DNA from: Steroidobacteraceae bacterium
GTDB lineage: Bacteria; Pseudomonadota; Gammaproteobacteria; Steroidobacterales; Steroidobacteraceae
Direction of reading: 5' to 3'
Assembly: GCA_041395505.1 (NCBI GenBank)
Contig: JAWLAG010000001.1
Location: forward strand, 2,170,001 to 2,234,000
Length of the DNA: 64,000 nucleotides
The position numbers were made by a program, and so were the translations under genes. Under the pieces are notes generated by a model. That model did no database searches and was not told the DNA's origin. It was given only the letters and a program-made list of their open reading frames with translations. Below are positions 50,746 to 58,898 of this stretch, piece after piece (within the stretch, counting starts at the first letter, position 1; each line of letters begins with the position of its first letter).

Positions 50746-51438
50746 ATGGATCTTCAAGAAGCCACCATTTGGCAGATTTGTTGGTCTTGGTTTCACCAAA
50801 TATTCAACGTCCGGATCAGTTGGGCAATGCAGATGAGACGTCGAGCAGCTGAGTTTTGGAACGGCCTGATGCGCGACGCTGCAGGTTGCGATGGCACACC
50901 TGGAGCAACAGATGCATTGCTTGTGGCAGCAGAAAAGCACCTCGCGCGGTACAATGAGCATTTGGGATGCGAGCTGATTTGTACTAACAGTGTCCCGGCA
51001 CTTGTAATCACGGCGTACGGCAACTCCGACCATCGCGACGCCGTGGTCGAGTTGTGTTCGGCGGCGCCGATTAGCGTGCCATTCGAAGTGAAAGCTTTCC
51101 GTCCGGCAGCGGGTGCGAATGCGATTTGCGAAATCGACGATCGCTGCTTCGATGTGGCGGCAATGCGATTTCAATCTCTTTCAGACGCTAACGATCCAAT
51201 GTTTCTCGGAATCTGTGTTCATATTTATGCGGAGAAGCCACTCACCGATGAACTCGCATTTGCAGCGGCGACTCTAGCAGTACAAATGATTCTTGGTGAA
51301 GAGACATTCATGACCAGAGTCGATTTCATCAAGGCTGTCACGCACGGCAGAAGCGTCGACACGGCAGGATTTGTACCCATGATTATGCTGCCGACCTTGG
51401 TGGAGCGCCATTTAGCCAGAGTTCGTGCACTTACCTAG
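50746..51438 (+). CDS. Hypothetical soluble protein, unknown function
   Basis: The 230-residue protein has an aromatic helical start (WQICWSWFHQIFNVRISWAM). A domain follows with LGCELICTNSVPALVITAYG, VVELCSAAPISVPFEVKAFR and FLGICVHIYAEKPLTDELAF. The order (a W-rich helix, ALVITAxG, then APxxxxFEVKAFRP) is that of an uncharacterised family often found near polymorphic toxins. It may be an orphan immunity protein. The start could also be at 50827, an ATG after the W-rich part. Confidence 0.55.
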   Translation: MDLQEATIWQICWSWFHQIFNVRISWAMQMRRRAAEFWNGLMRDAAGCDGTPGATDALLVAAEKHLARYNEHLGCELICTNSVPALVITAYGNSDHRDAVVELCSAAPISVPFEVKAFRPAAGANAICEIDDRCFDVAAMRFQSLSDANDPMFLGICVHIYAEKPLTDELAFAAATLAVQMILGEETFMTRVDFIKAVTHGRSVDTAGFVPMIMLPTLVERHLARVRALT

Positions 51439-51571
51439 CGGAATTAACGCGGCACGGCATCGGATGAAGGTTACGCGCGCTTGTCAGAAGCCCGATGAGC
51501 GCTCAACGTCCACTGTTATGATGGCCATGAATTGCGGTTCATGACTGCATCGTCAGAGATTCGCGGCCTAA

Positions 51572-52270
51572 ATGAGCATAATTCTTAGTAGAGCGGGTTT
51601 CTATGTGTGGCGCGATCACGTGCATGGAGTTCCTGGACTCGGCGTGGAATCGCGGCGCCTTGCTGTATGTATGGCGCATTACAAATCCAAGCGCTTTGGC
51701 GGACTCTTTGGTACGCCGGATTTCGGTTTTGAGGAACGCAACCTCGATTTTCTGTACGATGCCAAGAATGCCAATTGGCTGTGGTTCTGGGACGTTGCGT
51801 TAGAGAGCATCGACGCGCTATATGAGCTCAAGGTTGTGCGTGAGATTGGTATCAACCCCAAACGTCCGGGCATCGATTTCTCCCGTCTTCCCTCGCTCCG
51901 CGCTGTCACAAACCATTGGATTCGAGCCGATCGTGGTATCGGCGGCTCGCGTATCACGCGATACCGCCTTCTACATTTCAATCCGCGCGCTAAGCAATTC
52001 GGCCAAGCGGAAATGCCTAGCCGTGTCGAGCAGCTGGAGATGATCTGGGCGAATCCGGCATCGCTGCAGGGACTACCAATCCTGCCCTGTCTCCGAGAAC
52101 TTCAGTTGCATCGCTGCCCCAATCTCCGAGATCTTTCATCCTTGCCGATGATTGCGCCGGCACTCGAAACTTTGATCATTACCAGTGCGCCGCGCGTGAA
52201 TGCTGAGCACGGCGTGCGCGACCACCCGAATCTCTCTCGTGCACAGGTAAATGGCATTGCGATCATTTAG
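51572..52270 (+). CDS. Leucine-rich-repeat-like protein (first copy)
   Basis: This 232-residue protein starts MSIILSRAGFYVWRDH. The second half has LRR-type repeats (LESIDALYELKVVREIGINP, LPSLRAVTNHWIRAD, LPILPCLRELQLHRCPNLRD, LPMIAPALETLIITSAPRV). A related but longer LRR protein is at 53686. LRR proteins of this soluble type occur as immunity or accessory genes of toxin cassettes. It lies upstream of the GIY-YIG tip, separated by the duplicated segment. Confidence 0.65.
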   Translation: MSIILSRAGFYVWRDHVHGVPGLGVESRRLAVCMAHYKSKRFGGLFGTPDFGFEERNLDFLYDAKNANWLWFWDVALESIDALYELKVVREIGINPKRPGIDFSRLPSLRAVTNHWIRADRGIGGSRITRYRLLHFNPRAKQFGQAEMPSRVEQLEMIWANPASLQGLPILPCLRELQLHRCPNLRDLSSLPMIAPALETLIITSAPRVNAEHGVRDHPNLSRAQVNGIAII

Positions 52271-52292
52271 GCGCGCACCCCGTTGGGTGTCA

Positions 52293-52590
52293 CCGCCCGG
52301 ACGCTACAGGTCGGCCGCTCGGTCCTGCTTCAGCCGCGCGCCAAGTTGCTGGCGCGCGAACTCGGCATAGCGTCGGCATGCGCGGCCGTCAATCAGTTTC
52401 GCGCGGCCTCCTGTCGTGAGCCGGCCCCACATCCGCGTTGCGTTGGGATGCGGGGTCAGCAGGATGTTGCAGGTGGCAACGTCAAGAGGTTCTATCACAC
52501 CAATCATCACAAAATCGCCGGGAGCGATTTTGAACAGCCGAGGGCTGGCCGCGTCAGCGGCGAGGGCATGGATAGCCCGAGTAACGGAGT
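52293..52590 (-). pseudogene. Duplicated segment R, copy 1, with unknown C-terminal gene fragment
   Basis: About 300 bp closely similar to 55230-55546. On the minus strand an open frame runs SVTRAIHALAADAASPRLFK, IAPGDFVMIGVIEP, TCNILLTPHPNATRMWGRL to KQDRAADL and stop. Both copies keep this frame with a few amino-acid changes, so it looks like the 3' end of a real gene I do not recognise. It joins the RHS text SVIAVTDAAG at 52591. Confidence 0.55.
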
Positions 52591-52740
52591 GTGATTGCCG
52601 TGACCGACGCGGCCGGCAGTTACACCGGCACTGGGGGCCAGCGCTATGCCTACGATGCGTATGGCAACGCCGCGAATGGCGTGCCCGCCACGGGCCAGCC
52701 GTTCAGGTACACGGGAAGGCGATTAGATGCCGAAACAGGG
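52591..52740 (+). pseudogene. RHS core/tip fragment type B before type-2 element
   Basis: VIAVTDAAGSYTGTGGQRYA, YDAYGNAANGVPATGQPFRY and TGRRLDAETG form an uninterrupted type-B passage, including the text that the long hairpin elements replace in other copies. It is then cut by the type-2 element after ETG. The frame after that element is different. Confidence 0.8.
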
Positions 52741-52893
52741 CCTGGGCCACGGATGGGCCAGCGGCGACGAGCGGGAACAATCGCGCCGAATGAGTCATCA
52801 AGCGAGGTGCCGGGAGCCTCGGCACGACCGCGCTCTTGCCGGGGCGAAACGCGGCAAGTGCAGGGATGCACGCACGGCCGCGAGTTGAAAACA
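52741..52893 (+). repeat. Type-2 hairpin-string element, copy 2
   Basis: Same site and nearly the same sequence as 43717-43868. Stems CTGG/CCAG, GTGCCG-ggagcct-CGGCAC, TTGCCG/CGGCAA and GTGCA-ggga-TGCAC. The second stem differs from copy 1 by CCT versus CTC, and each version pairs within itself. It causes a frame change between RHS core and tip. Confidence 0.75.
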
Positions 52894-53591
52894 ATTATTA
52901 TAGGGCCCGGTACTACGCGCCGCAGATCGGGCGGTTCCTGCAGGTTGATCCGATCGGGACGCAGGATGACCTCAACCTGTATGCCTACACCTATAACGAT
53001 CCGGGGAATAAGACGGATCCGAGGGGCGCATCCTGGAAAAAGTGGGCCGATGTCGCCGACGCGCTAAAGTCGACCGGGCATATTGCTGGCGCTACCGCCG
53101 CATTTGTTGTCGGAAAGGCAACGAGCAACGATTACCTCGCGAATGCCGCTGCCGACGGGCTCGCTGAAAGTCAGTTGGATGCACTTGAAGCTGGCGCAAA
53201 CCTAATCGATCCTACAGGAAAGGGATTCGATGCGACCAAAGTTGCGATCAAAGAATACGGACACTATGTAATCGAGACGACCAAGGGATTCTTTTACGTA
53301 GGTAAGGGCACGTATAAGCGCTTCCGGAAGTCGATTCGGGACGTCCTGCGGGGAAACAAGGCCAAGCAAAAAAAAGGCGAAGTCCCCGACGATGTTGGCG
53401 ATATTGACGACACGCGTTCATACTGGAAGTCAGCTGACACAGATAAAATTGCTCGCACACGAGAGGCGACCGAGCAAGCTCGTCGCGGTGGTAGAAAGAA
53501 CCCAAATAGCATGAATTCACGAGATGAAAGACCACCGAATCCGTGCGACAGTGGAGCAGTTCGTGATCGCGATGCGACATGCGTGAAGTAA
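52894..53591 (+). CDS. Orphan RHS tip with GIY-YIG nuclease-like tail (tip 17)
   Basis: YYRARYYAPQIGRFLQVDPI, DDLNLYAYTYNDPGNKTDP and then an Ala-rich linker lead to KEYGHYVIETTKGFFYVGKG followed by TYKRFRKSIRDVLRG. GHYVI...FFYVGKG...R is the GIY-YIG endonuclease signature, as found in URI-type polymorphic toxins. A downstream Glu/Asn cannot be fixed by eye. The frame is open upstream to ATG 52836, inside the type-2 element. DNA cleavage is the expected activity. Confidence 0.72.
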
Positions 53592-53685
53592 CTACTCGAC
53601 GACTAAATGTTTCGGAAGCGCAGCGCATTCCCTTGGCCCATCGAATGCCGAGATTGGGCGCGGTACGATAGTCAACAACCAAGAC

Positions 53686-54570
53686 ATGCGGAAGACAAGA
53701 CAAGAGTTTCGCATCGACGAAATGGCCGGCCGGGAATTCCTGAGTCTGGAATCTGCGCGACTCAAGGAGTGCGTGGCTTATTACCGGCGGCGCGGGTTGC
53801 GGGCGGTGCACATCTCACGGTTCCATGGGTTTGCAGAAACCGACCTCGGGGTGCTCGCCACATTGCCGCAGCTGGAGGCCGTATTCGTGCAGGATCCTTG
53901 GGTGGATCATGGCCCGCTGCACGACCTGCCGGATCTGCAGTGGCTGACCTGTGGCCCGGGCACGGCCCCCCTGGACGTGAGTCGACTGCCTGCATTGCGT
54001 CATCTGAACGTCGACTGGTGGCCCGCGCTCACCGGGTTGCCATCGGCGCGCAAACTGCGCTATCTCGACATCGGCTATTACAAACCGCCAGCACGCGATC
54101 TCAGTGAACTCGCCGGGCTGAAAGGCAGTTTGCGCGAGCTTTTCATCGAGCGCTCGTCGATAAAATCCCTGAATGGCGTGCAGGCGTTGCAGCGGCTGCA
54201 TACCGTATCGATTTCCTTTTGCCGTGCGCTGGAGGACATCAGCGCGTTGGCGCCCCTGAATGGCAGCCTCCGCAAGCTGGCCTTTGTGAACTGCCGCAAG
54301 GTTCAGCCATTACCCGTGGTGCGCTCGCTCAAAAGCCTCAGTCGCCTGGCGCTATCGGGCACCGCGCCGATCGAATCCCTGGGATTCGTGAGGTCATTGA
54401 AGTCGTTGCGGACGCTCATTCTGACGGACACCCGCATCGAAGATGGTAACCTCAGACCGGCGCTCGGCGTCCGGGACGTGCGGTTTACCTCCTCCAAGGG
54501 CTATTCGCACGACCGGCTGTCGTTTCGTGCCGAGCAGCGCAGGCGGGGTATCCGGGTGCCGCGGTACTGA
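53686..54570 (+). CDS. Leucine-rich-repeat protein (second copy)
   Basis: This 294-residue soluble protein has about ten LRR units, such as LGVLATLPQLEAVFVQDPW, LHDLPDLQWLTCGPGT, LAGLKGSLRELFIERSS, VQALQRLHTVSISFCRAL and FVRSLKSLRTLILTDTRIED. It follows the GIY-YIG tip by 94 bp, the position of an immunity gene, and could wrap the nuclease as other LRR inhibitors do. The chemistry is unproven. Confidence 0.72.
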   Translation: MRKTRQEFRIDEMAGREFLSLESARLKECVAYYRRRGLRAVHISRFHGFAETDLGVLATLPQLEAVFVQDPWVDHGPLHDLPDLQWLTCGPGTAPLDVSRLPALRHLNVDWWPALTGLPSARKLRYLDIGYYKPPARDLSELAGLKGSLRELFIERSSIKSLNGVQALQRLHTVSISFCRALEDISALAPLNGSLRKLAFVNCRKVQPLPVVRSLKSLSRLALSGTAPIESLGFVRSLKSLRTLILTDTRIEDGNLRPALGVRDVRFTSSKGYSHDRLSFRAEQRRRGIRVPRY

Positions 54571-54679
54571 TATCATAGGCCGGGCAAGATTGAACATGTT
54601 ATCGATGACGGATTGTGGGCATATCAGTTCAGCCGCGGGATTCCAAAAAGTGGCCTACTCAGTTCGCAACATGGCATGG

Positions 54680-54994
54680 TCACTGCACCGGGCCTTGAAT
54701 GGAGCCCTCAACAGCTGATGGATGCTCCAGCTCGTTCAAAAGCGTCGTCGTAATACGCTCAAGCACGGATTCCCTACCTTGGCCGTATTGTTGGCTGAGC
54801 GCGTCAGCAATATGTGACACGACCTCTGCCAGCAATTGCCCCCAGATCGCACAATTTTCGCCAAGTGCCTGATGGGCTATGGAGATATGCAACCTATTGT
54901 CAATGATCCAACCCCGCAATACCTCCACTGCCTCAACGTCGGTTGCGGCTTCTGGTGGCGGCGGCAAGGCGTGTACGTTTCGTTTGCTACTCAC
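54680..54994 (-). CDS. DUF5076 family protein
   Basis: From GTG 54994 (VSSKRNVHALPPPPEA) the protein reads AVEVLRGWIIDNRLHISIAH, then ENCAIWGQLLAEVVSHIADA and LERITTTLLNELEHPSAVEG. The pattern LRxWxxDxxLHxS...WGxLLAxVxxHIAxA...E-x-P is that of DUF5076, a small proteobacterial family without known function. It is the only normal minus-strand gene inside the array. A longer frame starting at 55048 is possible. Confidence 0.65.
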   Translation of the reverse strand: MSSKRNVHALPPPPEAATDVEAVEVLRGWIIDNRLHISIAHQALGENCAIWGQLLAEVVSHIADALSQQYGQGRESVLERITTTLLNELEHPSAVEGSIQGPVQ

Positions 54995-55229
54995 TAGTTG
55001 AAACTCCGCTGCTGAGCCGCCACGACCGATCTTGCAATCGAACCACAATCCACCGAACGCTACGGTCGCGCTCGGCCCAAGAGCCTTATTTTAGCGCAAC
55101 GGCGGGCGGGTGGACTGCGGTCCAATGCTGCAGCCACCGACGTGGTGAGTCCGCGTCCGACTTTGCACTCTTATTATCTCGTCCCGTCGAACCTGCGTCC
55201 GCGCGCGGTAGCCGGAGCGTTGTGGCAGG

Positions 55230-55546
55230 TGTCACCGCCCTAGACGTTACAGGTCGGACGCCCGCTCCTGCTTCAGCCGCGAACCCAATTGCTGGCGCGC
55301 GAACTCGGCATAGCGTCGGCATGCGCTGCCATCAATCAGTTTCGCGCGGCCGCCCGCTGCGAGCCGGCCCCACATCCGCGTTGCGTTGGGATGCGGGGTC
55401 AGCAGGATGTTGCAGGTGGCAACGCCAAAACGTTCTACCACACGAATCACCGCAGAATCGCCGGGAGCGATTTTGAACAGCCGACGGCTGGCCGCGTCAG
55501 CGGCGAGGGCATGGATAGCCCGAGTAACGGAGCGTCATTGCCGTGA
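55230..55546 (-). pseudogene. Duplicated segment R, copy 2, with unknown C-terminal gene fragment
   Basis: Second copy of the segment at 52293-52590. The minus-strand frame reads GSVTRAIHALAADAASRRLF, APGDSAVIRVVERFGVATC and NILLTPHPNATRMWGRL, ending KQERASDL. Changes against copy 1 are scattered over both DNA and protein. It joins the RHS text SVIAVT and then element k. The 235 bp before it (54995-55229) show no gene. Confidence 0.55.
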
Positions 55547-55700
55547 CCAACAAATGAGCCGCCCCAGGCGGCGTCCACCCTCCCCGCCCTGTAGCTCCGT
55601 TAGGAGCAAGCTGTGAAACAGCGTGCATGGCATGCGCCCGACTAACGTCGGTACCGTGTGCAAAGAGTGACGCCCCGCTCACGCGGGGCTCATCTGTTGG
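55547..55700 (+). repeat. Hairpin-string element k (long form)
   Basis: TIR CCAACAAATGAG / CTCATCTGTTGG with hairpins GCCGCC-cca-GGCGGC, CTCC-gtta-GGAG, GCTGT-gaa-ACAGC, GCAT-ggc-ATGC, CGAC-taac-GTCG, GCCCCGC-tcac-GCGGGGC. Its left junction is GTGACC in RHS text VIAVT, a different codon from copies f and j (GGTACC), while the right junction is the same. The phase is identical (ACC AAC AAA TGA). Confidence 0.9.
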
Positions 55701-56523
55701 CACCGGCGGCCAGCGCTATGCCTACGATGCCTACGGCAATGCCGCCAATGGCGTGCCCGCCACGGGCCAGCCGTTCAGGTACACGGGAAGGCGATTAGAT
55801 GCTGAAACCGGACTCTACTATTATAGGGCCCGGTACTACGCGCCGCAGATCGGGCGGTTCCTGCAAACCGATCCGATCGGGACGAAGGATGACCTGAATC
55901 TGTATGCGTATGTTTATAACGACTCCCCGAATGCCACCGATCCAATGGGACTCAAGGGTTGCTCTAATGGTAGCCCTGGAGTCTCTGGACATTGCCCGTC
56001 GGACTCGAAACGCTTGCAGAACGCCCGTGCCAAGTCCGCGTCACGACGAGTTGCGCAGCTCGCTGAGCATGTTGGCACATCAAGCGGTGTCGCGGAGACT
56101 GCGGCAAGAGGCGTCGCGGCAGTGGCTGAGCAGGGACCCGGTGGACTGGAAGAGACCGCGGGAGGTGCAGGGAAAGTCGCAGGCGTCATTGGCAATGCGG
56201 CAACCGGCGTACAAATTGCTGCCCAGTTGGCGGAGGGCGATGCAATCGGCGCCACCAAAACGGGAGCGGCTGCGGCTGTCGACGTCGCTGTTGGAGCACT
56301 TGCCGCGGCCGGAGTCATTGCACTCGGGCATCCGGAGCTGGCACACGTGGCGAATGCGGCCGGGGAGGCTTCATCAAACTTATCCGGCTTCAGTGAGAAA
56401 GTTGCGGGGCCCGCTATCGAAGTGACCAGTGATGCAGTTGAGCGAGCAGCATCTGCCGCTGCATTGGATGTTGCTCGCAATCTCTGCAAAATGCAGCCGG
56501 AGGTCTGTGGGGATGGCCTGTAA
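55701..56523 (+). CDS. Orphan RHS tip with glycine/alanine-rich tail, possible pore former (tip 19)
   Basis: Tip type B (QRYAYDAYGNAANGVPATGQ, YYAPQIGRFLQTDPIG, DDLNLYAYVYND) is followed by about 190 residues dominated by Ala/Gly/Val helices: GGAGKVAGVIGNAATGVQIA, AAAVDVAVGALAAAGVIALG and VERAASAAALDVARNL. Such glycine-zipper-like hairpin segments occur in membrane-inserting toxins. A membrane immunity protein follows within 4 bp, which fits. In-frame starts exist inside element k (ATG 55627), so this tip could be translated. Confidence 0.65.
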
Positions 56524-56526
56524 ATA

Positions 56527-57084
56527 GTGGGCATACAGCGTAATTTGTGTAGCAATGCTTCCCGCTTCGTAGTCTTCGTTTGCGGCGGATTGATCGCGGG
56601 TACGTTCCTATTGGGCGACTATGGCGTGTATAGTATTCTGGCGCCGAGCACATCGGTTCTTGCCGCAGCTGCCGTGATCGCCATGGTGGGATTTGCGGTG
56701 ATGTGGCGCTGCTCTCGCGCAGAAGGTCTCTCATTAACCCCCTCGACTGCCGCCCGACTCAAGCGGGCCGCCGCTATGGCGGTGATCGTGGGCTTCACGG
56801 TCCTCTGGACCACCTACGCGATGAGCGCGTATCAAGATGGGCCGATTCGTGAATATCGGGGTGTCATTCAGAAGCGCGAGAGGACATACGGACGGCGTTC
56901 CCGGTGTGATGAGAACCTCACGGTGCGGTTTGAGAGGCAGTTCGGTTCCCGCTCGATCTGCATTGACACAACGATCGGACCGACGGCCATGCTGGAGCGT
57001 CTCGTGCCTGGGCGAAATGTACGGATTGATGTCAGGATGACGTGGTTCTATCCAAGGGTAATAAGCGTGCGGCGCAGTGACTAG
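56527..57084 (+). CDS. Membrane protein, candidate immunity protein for tip 19
   Basis: GTG 56527 begins a 185-residue protein with three membrane helices (RFVVFVCGGLIAGTFLLG, STSVLAAAAVIAMVGFAVMW, AAAMAVIVGFTVLWTTYAM) and a C-terminal exported or cytoplasmic beta domain (YRGVIQKRERTYGRRSRCDE, SICIDTTIGPTAMLERLVPG). Its position directly after a hydrophobic toxin tail suggests it blocks pore formation. Confidence 0.65.
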   Translation: MGIQRNLCSNASRFVVFVCGGLIAGTFLLGDYGVYSILAPSTSVLAAAAVIAMVGFAVMWRCSRAEGLSLTPSTAARLKRAAAMAVIVGFTVLWTTYAMSAYQDGPIREYRGVIQKRERTYGRRSRCDENLTVRFERQFGSRSICIDTTIGPTAMLERLVPGRNVRIDVRMTWFYPRVISVRRSD

Positions 57085-57114
57085 AGTTGTCGCGGCGATG
57101 GGCGACGCTCGCCA

Positions 57115-57774
57115 GTGCCAGATACCGTGAAGTCCGTCTGGACTCTACTGGTGATGGCGGGATTGGGGGCATTGCTGTTCCCGACAGTCTGCGCGATTTT
57201 CCCGGAAATCAATCTGCGCACCACACCAGCGATCGTCTGGTTTCCAGTACCTCAGCTCGCCGTGGCAGTTCTCATTGTCTGGTTGTGCCGCTGGCCGGAT
57301 TCGGACGGTACCTGTACGCGCTCGCCACCGGCGCTCGGCGTAATGATCGCGTTTGGCCTGGCACTCGGCATGGGTGTGCTAGGTCTTGTTCTGACAGGGC
57401 TCGATGCGGTTGTGGGCGGTCAAGCAGGGCTCAAGGGTGATAGGTTCCTTGCGACAAAGACTTTTCAACATGTGTACTCCGTCATGGACGTGCTCTGCGC
57501 CGGGCTGACTGAAGAGGCAGCGATCAGGGGGATCGCGCAGCGCCGCCTGACCGCCATTGTTGGTAACGCCAAGGCGCAGATATGGTCCGGCACTCTGTTT
57601 CTGCTGCTTCACGTCGTATCCAAAGTAACGTGGCAACAGTGGCTCTTCGTTCTTGTCACTGCAGTTGTGGCAGGGGTGCTTGCCGCGCGATTTCGTTCCG
57701 TTCTCGTACCTGCGGTTTTCCATAGTGGTGCGAATGTGGCAGTAGCCGCAGGAGTTCTCGCATTCAGGATTTGA
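57115..57774 (+). CDS. CPBP-family intramembrane metalloprotease
   Basis: This 219-residue polytopic protein carries the CPBP (Abi/Rce1-like) motifs: LTEEAAIRGIAQRRL (EExxxR, about residue 138), FLLLHVVSK (His) and VFHSGANVAVA (HxxxN/B-type, late). CPBP proteases mature prenylated or signal-type peptides in eukaryotes, and in bacteria include bacteriocin-immunity and abortive-infection proteins. It stands 30 bp after the membrane immunity candidate, so a second protective role against tip 19 is plausible. Confidence 0.82.
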   Translation: MPDTVKSVWTLLVMAGLGALLFPTVCAIFPEINLRTTPAIVWFPVPQLAVAVLIVWLCRWPDSDGTCTRSPPALGVMIAFGLALGMGVLGLVLTGLDAVVGGQAGLKGDRFLATKTFQHVYSVMDVLCAGLTEEAAIRGIAQRRLTAIVGNAKAQIWSGTLFLLLHVVSKVTWQQWLFVLVTAVVAGVLAARFRSVLVPAVFHSGANVAVAAGVLAFRI

Positions 57775-57862
57775 ATCAAAAGCGCCCTGCGCCATTGCGA
57801 GAGCGTCGTGACCGACGAGGTTCGAAGCTGCGCCAGTACCGAAGGATAACGTGCTGGTTCAA

Positions 57863-57973
57863 ATGACGAGTACAACGGTCTGGGGCGACGCGTCAGCAAG
57901 GTCGCGGGCGGGGTCACCACGCAGTATATATAAGATGGCGATGAGGAAATCGCCGAGTACAACAGCTCCGGTA
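57863..57973 (+). pseudogene. RHS core remnant, type B, with premature stop
   Basis: EYNGLGRRVSKVAGGVTTQY matches the core at 41.97-42.03 kb, but the codons for LSD have become ATA TAA, a stop. DGDEEIAEYNSSGT then runs into element l. The last step of a decaying copy. Confidence 0.8.
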
Positions 57974-58100
57974 CCAACAAATGAGCTGCCACCGGCGGCG
58001 TCCACCCTCCCCGTCTTGTAGCTCCGTCAGGAGGAACAAATGAGCGGAGCGAGCACTTCAATAACGTTTGACCGCCGTTAGGCGTGCATACGTCGTACGC
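57974..58100 (+). repeat. Hairpin-string element l (degraded)
   Basis: CCAACAAATGAG start. Hairpins GCTGCC-acc-GGCGGC (one G-T wobble), CTCC-gtca-GGAG, then a second ACAAATGAG start-like copy and CGCC-gtta-GGCG. No right terminus is found, and the sequence changes towards the PIN module. Confidence 0.65.
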
Positions 58101-58178
58101 CATGTTTCTTCTGCTCCAACCCGCCGCGAAGCAGCGTGCAGGCTGCGCGCCCTTGTTACCTGTGCAGAAGTCCCCGGC

Positions 58179-58601
58179 CTACCGGGCCGTCCAGGGATTG
58201 ACGACCCCGATGCCGCAGTGTTCAAAGTCCCTGGCATTGCGGGTGGCAAGCACTGCGCCTGTCGCACGCGCGATTGCGGCGATCTGGGCGTCGAATTGCG
58301 AAATGGGCCGCCCGCGCCGGCTGCGATCCGTCACGATCTCGGCATAGGCCTGCGCCGCCAGGCTGTCAAAGGGCATAATGCGCCCCGCCAGATCCTCGCT
58401 GAACATCGCTTGTGCCGCCCGGGCGATGGCATCGCGACGACGTCCGGCCGGCAGCATCAGCACACCGTGCAGAATCTCCGCCTGCGTGAGGCTGGTGGTC
58501 GCGAATACCGAACTGTCGCGAGCGCCGATCCATTCGGTCAAGGGCGCTGCGGGTGCCTCCCTCATCAATTCCGAGATCACGTTGGTGTCGAGCAGTATCA
58601 C
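58179..58601 (-). CDS. PIN-domain toxin (FitB/VapC-like)
   Basis: The 140-residue PIN nuclease has MILLDTNVISELMRE (Asp and Glu), TTSLTQAEILHGVLMLP (Glu), SQFDAQIAAIAR (Asp) and VLATRNARDFEHCGIGVVNP (Asp). This ordering and the NPW ending are typical of FitB-type toxins. Its start overlaps the antitoxin stop by 4 bp. It forms the right border of the RHS array. Confidence 0.92.
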   Translation of the reverse strand: MILLDTNVISELMREAPAAPLTEWIGARDSSVFATTSLTQAEILHGVLMLPAGRRRDAIARAAQAMFSEDLAGRIMPFDSLAAQAYAEIVTDRSRRGRPISQFDAQIAAIARATGAVLATRNARDFEHCGIGVVNPWTAR

Positions 58602-58846
58602 CGCTTGATCTTGGGCGGCTGGCGGACTGGACCCCGTTGGGCCACTTCGAGCCGCACGCCACGCAACGGTCGGAAGCGCTCCTGAATGGCGGCTGCGAGA
58701 TTGACTCCCTCGGGGCGCTCCCCGGTGAGCGCATCTTTCAGAATGTGCCGCGCCTCCTCTTCCATCGAGCGGCGGCGGTGCGCCGCCCGAATGCGCAGGC
58801 GATTCTTGATCGACTCATCGAGATTGCGGATCGTCAGGCTGGCCAT
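58598..58846 (-). CDS. Ribbon-helix-helix antitoxin (FitA-like)
   Basis: This 82-residue protein begins MASLTIRNLDESIKNRLRIR, then AAHRRRSMEEEARHILKDAL. This is the FitA/Arc-type RHH signature (ASLTIRNLDE...RSMEEEAR) with a basic C-terminal toxin-binding tail. GGAGGACAGC precedes the ATG. It should repress its own promoter through the palindrome upstream. Confidence 0.93.
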   Translation of the reverse strand: MASLTIRNLDESIKNRLRIRAAHRRRSMEEEARHILKDALTGERPEGVNLAAAIQERFRPLRGVRLEVAQRGPVRQPPKIKR

Positions 58847-58862
58847 GCTGTCCTCCTGAGTG

Positions 58863-58876
58863 CAATGATATCATTG
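58863..58876. promoter_or_regulatory. Palindromic operator of the fitAB-like module
   Basis: CAATGATATCATTG is a perfect 14-bp palindrome 17 bp before the antitoxin start (minus strand), followed by a half-site AAATCATTGAT. FitA-type antitoxins bind such inverted repeats. Confidence 0.75.
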
Positions 58877-58898
58877 AAATCATTGATGGCAAAGCGGG

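Noticed and set aside
50254..51174. A 306-codon minus-strand frame
   Set aside because: It overlaps two plus-strand genes. The translation is rich in low-complexity Ser/Arg/Thr without a motif or ribosome-binding site.
31626..58100. CRISPR array as an explanation for the repeated hairpins
   Set aside because: Copies are kilobases apart, are themselves 110-190 bp, have no regular unique spacers, and no cas gene is present.
31494..58100. Transposase- or integrase-driven island
   Set aside because: No transposase, tyrosine/serine integrase, reverse transcriptase or relaxase motif was found in any frame. Only a pair of IS-end-like repeats at 40992 remains.
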